Assembly (NCBI GenBank): GCA_028690885.1
Contig: JAQVAJ010000030.1
Span: 1 to 9,593, forward strand
Direction: 5' to 3'
Source: Clostridia bacterium
Lineage (GTDB): Bacteria; Bacillota; Clostridia; DUPQ01
DNA: 9,593 nucleotides
The position numbers and the translations under genes were made by a program. Shown piece after piece: positions 1-6,617 of this stretch (position 1 is the stretch's first letter; each line of letters opens with the position of its first letter). The notes below the pieces were generated by a model, which did not search any database, had not been told where the DNA came from, and worked only from the letters and a program-made list of their open reading frames with translations.

Positions 1-2131
1 CATCCTCAATATTAGTCTGAATACTTCTTCTTAAAGGACGAGCACCATATTTATCGTCATATTTTTCACCAATAATAAACTTTAAGGCTTCATCACTTAC
101 TTTTAGAAGAATATTTTTTTCTTTAAGATCAATAGTATATTCATCTACCATTAATTTACCAATTTCAAATAGCTCAATATCATCTAAACTTGTAAATACA
201 ACTATATCATCTACTCTATTCAAAAACTCAGGTCTAAAAATATCCTTCAAAGCTTCTTTAACTCTTTCACTCGCATCATTTTTTTCATGTATGTAACCAA
301 ATCCATTATTCTTATATGATGTTCCAGCATTTGATGTCATTATAATTATTGTATTCTCAAATTGAACAACTCTTCCCTTGCTATCCGTTAGCCTTCCATC
401 TTCTAAAATCTGTAAAAGTATATTAAATACATCAGGATGAGCTTTTTCAATTTCATCAAATAATAATAGAGAATATGGATTTCTTCTTACTTTTTCAGTT
501 AACTGACCAGTTTCATCATAACCTATATATCCTGGAGGTGATCCTATGAGTTTTGAAACAGAATGTTTTTCCATATATTCACTCATATCCAATCTAATCA
601 TAGATTCTTCACTAATAAATAGTTCTTTTGCCAAAATTTTTGCAAGATATGTCTTTCCCACGCCAGTAGGTCCAACAAAAATAAATGATGCTGGTCTTTT
701 CTTAACTTTTATACCAGATCTAGATCTTCTTACCGCTTTTGAAACTGAATCAATGGCTTGTTTTTGCCCGATAATTTTCTTTTTTAATCTATTTTCAAGA
801 TCAAGTAAAGCAGTAGATTCGATTTGAGTTATCTTATTAACCGGAACTTTAGTCCACATTTCAATAACAGCAGCTATGTCCAAAACTGTTACTTCTGTTT
901 TGTTAGAAATTTCTTCAAATTTCCTTATTTCTTCGCGTACCCTGCATTCATTTTCTTTAAGCTCAGCTGCTCTTTTATAGTCATCGATTGAATCAGCAGA
1001 AGCAGCTGTTTCCTTTTCGGCCAATATTTCATCAAGTTCATTTTTTAATAATTGTAATTTTACTAATGCTTCATTATCTAAATTTGCTCTAGATGCTGCT
1101 TCATCAATTACATCGATAGCTTTATCAGGGAGAAACCTGTCTGTTATATATCTTTCCGATAAGATTGCTGCTTGTCTTATAGCTTCATCATTAAAAGTTA
1201 CATAATGATACTGTTCATAATATTTTTTAATACCATGTAATATCTCAATAGTATCATTAACAGAAGGTTCATCAACCATTATAGGTTGAAAACGTCTTTC
1301 CAGTGCTGAATCTTTTTCAATGTGTTTTCTATACTCGTCAATTGTAGTAGCTCCAATTATCTGTATTTCACCTCTTGATAATGCAGGTTTTAAAATATTA
1401 GCAGCATTCATACCACCTTCAGCATCACCAGCTGAAATTATATTATGAATTTCATCAATGACTAATATAATATTACCTAATTCTTTTACTTCATTGATAA
1501 TACTTCTCATTCTTGATTCAAATTGCCCTCTAAACTGAGTTCCTGCAACTATACTTGTCATATCTAAAAGATATACTTCTTTGTTGATTAATTTCGCAGG
1601 AACATCTTCATTTACAATCCTTTGTGCAAGGCCTTCAGCAATTGCAGTTTTTCCTACTCCAGCTTCACCAATAAGACATGGATTATTTTTTTGTCTTCTA
1701 TTGATGATTTGAATCATTCTTTCAATCTCTTTACTTCTCCCAACAATGTTGTCGATTTTTCCATCTTGTGCTTTTTTATTTAAATTAGTTCCAAAAGCAT
1801 CAAGAAATTTCTTTTTATCATCTTTTTTTGAATCTTTTAATTTTGTCTTTTTTGGTGCTTCTATTTTTTGAGGATATATACTTTCCTGAAAATTATTTGG
1901 TAAAGCCATATCATCCATGTTCAAATTCTGTAAGAATTGACTCATTTGGTTATTTATATTACCTAATTCTTCATCTGAAATTCCAGATTCTTTAATTAAA
2001 TGATCTATAGGCGATATTCCTGCCTTTTTTGCACAAGGAATACAATAACCTACCTGTGTATGTTTATTATCTTGTATCTTAGTTACAAATACCACCGCAA
2101 CATTCTTTTTACATATATCACATAATCTCAT
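1..2131 (-). CDS. clpE: ClpE-like AAA+ unfoldase with N-terminal zinc finger (partial, C-terminus missing)
   Basis: Hsp100/Clp ATPase with two AAA+ modules, expected to unfold substrates in the cytoplasm and feed them to the ClpP peptidase. I read 710 codons before it leaves the left edge; only a short C-terminal tail should be missing, as ClpE proteins are about 700-750 residues. The N-terminus is a four-cysteine zinc finger (C4, C7, C30, C33) instead of the paired Clp_N repeats of ClpC/ClpA/ClpB, which makes it ClpE-type. A Lys-rich linker follows (about 90-110). D1 has Walker A GEAGVGKT (155-162), Walker B VIDE (224-227), pore loop QFRG (199-202) and Arg finger R279/R280. A UVR-like helical middle segment lies near 375-405. 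D2 has Walker A GPTGVGKT (487-494), pore loop GYIG (534-537), Walker B LLFDE (556-560), Arg finger R639 and sensor-2 GARPLRR (696-702). The start is supported by AAAGGAG 8 bases upstream (2140-2146). No ctsR, mcsA or mcsB is adjacent. The ClpP-docking loop is unusual (see findings). Confidence 0.9.
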   Translation of the reverse strand, partial: MRLCDICKKNVAVVFVTKIQDNKHTQVGYCIPCAKKAGISPIDHLIKESGISDEELGNINNQMSQFLQNLNMDDMALPNNFQESIYPQKIEAPKKTKLKDSKKDDKKKFLDAFGTNLNKKAQDGKIDNIVGRSKEIERMIQIINRRQKNNPCLIGEAGVGKTAIAEGLAQRIVNEDVPAKLINKEVYLLDMTSIVAGTQFRGQFESRMRSIINEVKELGNIILVIDEIHNIISAGDAEGGMNAANILKPALSRGEIQIIGATTIDEYRKHIEKDSALERRFQPIMVDEPSVNDTIEILHGIKKYYEQYHYVTFNDEAIRQAAILSERYITDRFLPDKAIDVIDEAASRANLDNEALVKLQLLKNELDEILAEKETAASADSIDDYKRAAELKENECRVREEIRKFEEISNKTEVTVLDIAAVIEMWTKVPVNKITQIESTALLDLENRLKKKIIGQKQAIDSVSKAVRRSRSGIKVKKRPASFIFVGPTGVGKTYLAKILAKELFISEESMIRLDMSEYMEKHSVSKLIGSPPGYIGYDETGQLTEKVRRNPYSLLLFDEIEKAHPDVFNILLQILEDGRLTDSKGRVVQFENTIIIMTSNAGTSYKNNGFGYIHEKNDASERVKEALKDIFRPEFLNRVDDIVVFTSLDDIELFEIGKLMVDEYTIDLKEKNILLKVSDEALKFIIGEKYDDKYGARPLRRSIQTNIED

Positions 2132-2139
2132 CTTTCGTT

Positions 2140-2146
2140 CTCCTTT
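2140..2146 (-). promoter_or_regulatory. Ribosome binding site of clpE
   Basis: AAAGGAG on the minus strand, 8 bases before the ATG at 2131. This is a strong Shine-Dalgarno match that fixes the start of the zinc-finger protein just upstream of its first Cys pair. Confidence 0.8.
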
Positions 2147-2168
2147 ACCTAATTAAGGCTAGATTAAT

Positions 2169-2206
2169 ATTATCATGAAAATGTTAAATATATGTGAATT
2201 ATATCA
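2169..2206 (-). promoter_or_regulatory. Possible sigma-A promoter(s) for clpE in the uvrA-clpE gap
   Basis: The 72-base gap between uvrA and clpE (2132-2203) has no terminator-like hairpin with a T-run. It holds two overlapping promoter candidates on the minus strand. One is TTCACA (2193-2198), 18 bases, GATAAT (2169-2174), each hexamer one mismatch from consensus. The other is an extended -10, TGATATAAT (2198-2206), whose TGA is also the uvrA stop codon; it has no good -35. In such AT-rich DNA either could arise by chance. I see no tandem GGTCAAA-type CtsR heptads, the usual control of ClpE in Bacillus relatives. clpE may also be read through from guaB-uvrA. Confidence 0.4.
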
Positions 2207-5035
2207 TAAATCACTATTTAAATATTTTTTTAGATATTTACCTGTATACGAATTATCGTTTTCCATAATTTCATTTACTGAACCTTCTGCAATTATGTTA
2301 CCTCCAAGATCACCGCCTTCAGGACCTAAATCTATAATATAATCTGCACATTTAATTACATCTAGATTGTGTTCAATTATTACTACAGAATTACCTGCTT
2401 CAATTAATCTGTCCATAATTTTAATTAATTTTTTTACATCATCTATATGTAATCCTGTTGTTGGTTCATCAAGTATGTACATTGTTTTTCCAGTACTTCT
2501 TTTCGATAACTCATTTGCTAATTTTACTCTTTGAGCTTCACCGCCTGATAACGTTGTAGATGATTGACCTACTCTTATGTATCCAAGGCCTACTTCCATT
2601 AAAACACGGAATTTATTCTCTATTTGAGGAATACTAGAGAAAAAGTAATATGCCTCTTCAATAGTCTTTTGAAGTACATCTGCAATTGTTTTTCCGTTGT
2701 ATTTAACTTCTAGAGTTTCTTTATTATATCTTTTACCCTTACATACTTCACATGGCACATAAACATCTGGAAGAAAGTGCATTTCAATTTTCTTTATTCC
2801 ATCACCATTACATGATTCACATCTTCCGCCTTTAACATTAAAACTAAATCTTCCCTTTTTATATCCTCTAGCTTTTGATTCTTTAGTAAGAGAAAATATA
2901 TCACGAATATAATCAAATACACCAATATATGTTGCAGGATTGGACCTTGGAGTCCTTCCAATAGGTGTTTGGTCTATATTTATAACCTTATCAAGATAAT
3001 TCATTCCTTCTATGCGGTCATGCTCTCCTGGTTTTATCTTTTTACCATTTAGTACAAATGCTAGTTCCTTATATAATATTTCGTTTATTAAAGAGCTTTT
3101 ACCTGAACCTGATACTCCAGTAACACATACATTAAGGCCTAATGGTATCATAACATCTATATTCTTTAAATTATTTTGTTTGGCTCCATATATCTTTAAA
3201 AACTTATCGTTCATTTCTCTCGATTTTTCCGGTTTTTCTATTGATAGTTCTTTTGAAAAATATTTACCCGTAATAGACCTTTCAGATTTTATAAGATCAT
3301 CTACTTTTCCTTGCGCTACAACTTCACCGCCATGTATTCCTGCACCTGGACCAATATCGATTATATAATCAGCTTCTGCAATAGTTTCCATATCATGTTC
3401 AACAACAATTAGTGTATTCCCTAAATCTCTCATATTTTTTAAAGCATTTAGTAATTTTGCATTATCCCTTTGATGCAATCCTATACTAGGTTCATCAAGA
3501 ATATATATTACTCCTGTTAATCCTGACCCAATCTGAGTTGCTAGCCTTATTCTTTGAGCTTCTCCACCTGACAATGTACCTGCACTTCTGTTGAGAGTTA
3601 AATAGTCTAATCCGACATCAACTAAAAATTTAAGTCTTGTATTTATTTCTTTCAGCAGTACATTTGAAATCATTTTATGTGTTTCTGACAATTCAAGTTT
3701 ATTAAAAAATTTAATACATTCCTTAACAGCAACTTCAGTTACTTCATAAATATTTTTCCCGCCAACTGTAACTGCAAGTACTTCAGGTTTTAATCTTTTT
3801 CCATTGCATTCAGGACAAGCAGAATCACTCATAAAACCTTCGTAATATGATCTCATATATGAAAGTGTAGTTTCTTTAAATCTTCTTTCAACTGTTCTTA
3901 CAATACCTTCGAAAGGTTCATTTGCAGAAAAAGCTCTTGTTTTTGTTTCATATTCAACATAAAGATTATTTCCATTTGTACCGTAAAGTAAAATATTTTG
4001 AACCTCATCAGAAAGTTCGTTGAATGGTAAGTCCATTTTAAAGTTATATTCTTTTGATAGCATCTTATATACAGAATAAAACATACTGCCTTTTTCAAAA
4101 GATATACCTGCAACAGCAATCGCTCCATTAATAAGCGATATTGATTTATCAGGAATTATTAAATCAGGATCTGCTTTGAGTAAAATTCCTAAACCTAAAC
4201 ATTTCTCACAAGCACCAAATGGACTGTTAAAAGAAAACATTCTAGGTGCTAAGTCATCAATACTGATCGAACAGCTTGGACAAGCTAATTTTGTAGAAAA
4301 TAAAATATCTTCAGTCAAGTCTTTATTTATTATAACTATTCCATCAGCTTCATTTAATGCTATCTCAACTGATTCAGTAAGTCTTTTTCTTATTCCATCT
4401 CTAATAATTAATCTATCTACAATTATTGTTATATCATGTCTTTTGTTTTTATCTAATTCTATTTTGTCTTCATTTAAATCGTATTGAGTATTATCTACAA
4501 TTACCCTTGAATATCCATCTTTAATTAATGATTCAAATTGTTTTTGAAATTCACCTTTCTTTGCTTTTATTATAGGTGACATAACCATAACTTTAGTACC
4601 TTGTGGATATTCTAATACGGTATCAATTATCTGATCAATTGATTGAGAACTTATCTCTTTGTTACATTGTGGACAATGTGGTATTCCGATTCTAGCATAT
4701 AAAAGACGAAGATAGTCATAAATTTCAGTTATTGTACCTACTGTAGACCTTGGATTATGACTTGTAGTTTTCTGATCAATTGATATTGAAGGAGAAAGAC
4801 CTTCAATATATTCAACATCTGGTTTATTCATCAAGCCTAAAAACTGACGTGCATAAGAAGATAAACTTTCTACATATCTTCTTTGTCCTTCAGCATATAT
4901 AGTATCAAAAGCCAATGTTGTTTTTCCAGATCCTGATATTCCAGTTAAAACTACCAACTTATCTTTTGGTATTTTAACATCAATATTCTTAAGGTTGTTT
5001 TCTTTTGCACCTTTAACAAATATGTATTTTTGCAT
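2204..5035 (-). CDS. uvrA: Excinuclease ABC subunit A (UvrA)
   Basis: Damage-recognition ATPase of nucleotide excision repair. It dimerises, binds distorted DNA and loads UvrB. At 943 residues it has the normal length of class I UvrA. The first ABC module has Walker A GISGSGKT (32-39), signature LSGGEAQ (488-494) and Walker B ILDEP (512-516). The second has Walker A GVSGSGKS (640-647), signature LSGGEAQ (829-835) and Walker B ILDEP (854-858). Cys pairs that fit the zinc modules are C252/C255 with C276/C279 and C739/C742 with C762/C765, the latter around the DNA-contacting hairpin; further CxxC pairs lie at C121/C124 and C407/C410. No motif is degraded. The start ATG shares its A with the stop of the upstream IMP dehydrogenase (TAATG). 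The only Shine-Dalgarno candidate is AGGA about 15 bases upstream, so translation is probably coupled. uvrB, the usual partner next to uvrA in Firmicutes, is not in the window. Confidence 0.97.
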   Translation of the reverse strand: MQKYIFVKGAKENNLKNIDVKIPKDKLVVLTGISGSGKTTLAFDTIYAEGQRRYVESLSSYARQFLGLMNKPDVEYIEGLSPSISIDQKTTSHNPRSTVGTITEIYDYLRLLYARIGIPHCPQCNKEISSQSIDQIIDTVLEYPQGTKVMVMSPIIKAKKGEFQKQFESLIKDGYSRVIVDNTQYDLNEDKIELDKNKRHDITIIVDRLIIRDGIRKRLTESVEIALNEADGIVIINKDLTEDILFSTKLACPSCSISIDDLAPRMFSFNSPFGACEKCLGLGILLKADPDLIIPDKSISLINGAIAVAGISFEKGSMFYSVYKMLSKEYNFKMDLPFNELSDEVQNILLYGTNGNNLYVEYETKTRAFSANEPFEGIVRTVERRFKETTLSYMRSYYEGFMSDSACPECNGKRLKPEVLAVTVGGKNIYEVTEVAVKECIKFFNKLELSETHKMISNVLLKEINTRLKFLVDVGLDYLTLNRSAGTLSGGEAQRIRLATQIGSGLTGVIYILDEPSIGLHQRDNAKLLNALKNMRDLGNTLIVVEHDMETIAEADYIIDIGPGAGIHGGEVVAQGKVDDLIKSERSITGKYFSKELSIEKPEKSREMNDKFLKIYGAKQNNLKNIDVMIPLGLNVCVTGVSGSGKSSLINEILYKELAFVLNGKKIKPGEHDRIEGMNYLDKVINIDQTPIGRTPRSNPATYIGVFDYIRDIFSLTKESKARGYKKGRFSFNVKGGRCESCNGDGIKKIEMHFLPDVYVPCEVCKGKRYNKETLEVKYNGKTIADVLQKTIEEAYYFFSSIPQIENKFRVLMEVGLGYIRVGQSSTTLSGGEAQRVKLANELSKRSTGKTMYILDEPTTGLHIDDVKKLIKIMDRLIEAGNSVVIIEHNLDVIKCADYIIDLGPEGGDLGGNIIAEGSVNEIMENDNSYTGKYLKKYLNSDL

Positions 5036-6534
5036 TAAAAATCGGTTTTATCCTTTAATATGACGTCATGCGCGCCACCTTCGACTATACTTGTCGATGA
5101 AACCATTGAAATCCTAGCAGTATCGTGTAATTCCTTTATTGTTTTGGAACCACAACTTGACATAGTATTTTTAATTTTTGCTATTGACTTGTTCAAGTTA
5201 TCTGCAAGTTTTCCTGCATATGGCACGTAACTATCAACACCTTCCTCAAATTTTATACCCGTGTCTGTGCCAACATCATATCTTTGCCAATTTCTTGCAC
5301 GTTCGGAACCTTCTCCCCAGTATTCCTTAACGTAATTGTTACCTAATTTTATAACTTTTGTTGGTGATTCGTCAAATCTTGCGAAATATCTACCCATCAT
5401 AACAAAATCCGCACCCATAGCTAATGCCATAGTTATATGATAATCATATACTATGCCTCCATCAGAACATATGGGAATATATATACCTTTTTCTTCAAAA
5501 TATTCATTTCTGGCTCTTACAGTATCAATAACTGCTGTTGCCTGGCCTCTGCCAATACCTTTTTGCTCTCTTGTTATACATATACTCCCTCCACCGATAC
5601 CGACTTTTATAAAATCAGCACCTGCATCAGCTAAATATCTGAATCCTTCTGCATCAACTACATTACCTGCTCCTATAAGGACTTTTCCGTCAAATTTATC
5701 TTTTACATACTTTATGGTTTCATGTTGCCATTCACTAAAACCATCAGAAGAATCTATGCATAAAACATCAGCACCTGCTTCAACTAATGCAGGAACTCTT
5801 TCTTTGTAGTCTCTTGTGTTGATACCTGCTCCGCACATATACCTTTTCTCGTTATCAAGAAGCTCCATCGGATTTTCTTTGTGTTCATCATAGTCTTTTC
5901 TGAATACTAGATATTTCAAATTATTCTGATCATCAATTATTGGAAGACAATTCAGCTTATGATCCCAAATAATATCATTTGCTTCTTTAAGAGTAATTCC
6001 AAGTTTTCCAGTAATGAGTTTTGAAAAGGGAGTCATAAATTCATAAACTTTTCTATCTAGTGAATCTCTCGAAATCCTATAATCCCTGCTGGTAACAATA
6101 CCAAGTAATTTACCTTGTGATGTCCCATCATCAGTTATTGGTATAGTTGAATGACCACTTTTAGCTTTTAATGCCACAACATCATTTAATGTATTTTCCG
6201 GTGTAAGATTTGAATCGGATATAACAAAACCTGCTTTGAATTTTTTTACTTTTCTAACCATTTCTGCTTGAGAATGTATTGGTTGAGAACAGAAAATAAA
6301 GCTAAGTCCACCTCTTTTTGCTAAAGCAATAGCTAATGAATCGTTTGATACTGATTGCATAATAGCTGAAGTGAAAGGAATGTTAATACATATTTGAGGT
6401 TCCTCATCTTTTTTGAATTTTGTCAAAGGAGTTCTTAAGTTTATGTTATCAGGATAACAGTCCTTCGAAGTTAAATTGGGTATGAGTAAATATTCACTGA
6501 ATGTTCTTGAAATATCTTCGTAAATCTTTGCCAT
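5035..6534 (-). CDS. guaB: Inosine-5'-monophosphate dehydrogenase, Tritrichomonas-type
   Basis: Oxidises IMP to XMP with NAD+, the committed step of guanine nucleotide synthesis, in the cytoplasm. It has 499 residues: a TIM barrel interrupted by a CBS-pair (Bateman) insert at roughly 100-220. The active-site loop reads GIGGGSICITREQKG with catalytic Cys319. The usual bacterial loop is GIGPGSICTTR, so this is the divergent class. Other expected residues are Asp261 (IMP and NAD side), the flap dyad Arg418-Tyr419 in RARNWQRYD, and Glu431 near the C-terminal ion/substrate site. From memory, these positions match the numbering of Tritrichomonas foetus IMPDH (C319, D261, R418, Y419, E431), as do long stretches elsewhere such as VEAGADVLCIDSSDGFSEWQ. 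The start has GAGAGG 6 bases upstream (6541-6546) and a good promoter (6560-6588). The stop overlaps the uvrA start by one base. GMP reductase is excluded by the CBS insert and by the Arg-Tyr flap. Confidence 0.96.
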   Translation of the reverse strand: MAKIYEDISRTFSEYLLIPNLTSKDCYPDNINLRTPLTKFKKDEEPQICINIPFTSAIMQSVSNDSLAIALAKRGGLSFIFCSQPIHSQAEMVRKVKKFKAGFVISDSNLTPENTLNDVVALKAKSGHSTIPITDDGTSQGKLLGIVTSRDYRISRDSLDRKVYEFMTPFSKLITGKLGITLKEANDIIWDHKLNCLPIIDDQNNLKYLVFRKDYDEHKENPMELLDNEKRYMCGAGINTRDYKERVPALVEAGADVLCIDSSDGFSEWQHETIKYVKDKFDGKVLIGAGNVVDAEGFRYLADAGADFIKVGIGGGSICITREQKGIGRGQATAVIDTVRARNEYFEEKGIYIPICSDGGIVYDYHITMALAMGADFVMMGRYFARFDESPTKVIKLGNNYVKEYWGEGSERARNWQRYDVGTDTGIKFEEGVDSYVPYAGKLADNLNKSIAKIKNTMSSCGSKTIKELHDTARISMVSSTSIVEGGAHDVILKDKTDF

Positions 6535-6540
6535 TTTTCA

Positions 6541-6546
6541 CCTCTC
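6541..6546 (-). promoter_or_regulatory. Ribosome binding site of guaB
   Basis: GAGAGG, extended to AGAGAGGTGA on the minus strand, lies 6 bases before the ATG at 6534. It is a good match to the anti-Shine-Dalgarno complement AGGAGGTGA and supports the chosen start. Confidence 0.75.
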
Positions 6547-6559
6547 TAAATTTCTAATC

Positions 6560-6588
6560 ATTTTACTACTTTTTAGTAATAGTGTCAA
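6560..6588 (-). promoter_or_regulatory. Sigma-A-type promoter of the guaB-uvrA unit
   Basis: On the minus strand, a perfect -35 TTGACA (6583-6588) is followed by exactly 17 bases and the -10 TAAAAT (6560-6565, one mismatch). The predicted transcript start is near 6553, giving a leader of about 18 bases that carries the guaB ribosome binding site. It lies in the 83-base gap between the beta-helix gene and guaB. No intrinsic terminator for the upstream gene is visible in that gap, so readthrough from the upstream block is also possible. The leader is too short for a riboswitch downstream of this start. Confidence 0.75.
6563..6579. repeat. Perfect 6-5-6 inverted repeat in the promoter spacer (candidate operator)
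   Basis: TTACTA-CTTTT-TAGTAA on the plus strand forms a perfect dyad of 6-base arms with a 5-base spacer. It occupies most of the spacer between the -35 and -10 of the guaB promoter and overlaps the edge of the -10. A bound dimeric regulator there would block polymerase. The general TACT-N7-AGTA shape resembles sites of small winged-helix regulators such as the HxlR/DUF24 (YodB-like) group, but that is only a suggestion. It is too weak and lacks the T-run needed for a terminator. Confidence 0.5.
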
Positions 6589-6617
6589 TTATGATTTATT
6601 TATCGTGCTTGAATTAA

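Noticed and set aside
546..827. Plus-strand open frame of 93 codons
   Set aside because: It is antisense to the second AAA+ module of clpE, has no matching family pattern, and the opposite strand encodes intact Walker motifs.
1..2131. Calling the Clp ATPase ClpC or ClpB
   Set aside because: There are no N-terminal Clp_N repeats and no long ClpB coiled-coil middle domain; the four-Cys N-terminal finger is the ClpE arrangement.
3012..3368. Plus-strand open frame of 118 codons
   Set aside because: Shadow of uvrA across the second Walker A region; the minus-strand frame is complete and conserved.
3898..4128. Second minus-strand frame of 76 codons inside uvrA
   Set aside because: Out-of-frame shadow of uvrA. 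No frameshift in uvrA is needed, since its 943-residue frame is continuous.
5437..5809. Two overlapping plus-strand open frames
   Set aside because: Both are antisense to the IMP dehydrogenase barrel and active-site loop; their Ser/Pro/Ile-rich translations are typical of antisense shadows.
6563..6579. Inverted repeat as a terminator of the beta-helix gene
   Set aside because: The stem is only 6 mostly A/T pairs with no following T-run, and it sits inside a near-consensus promoter.
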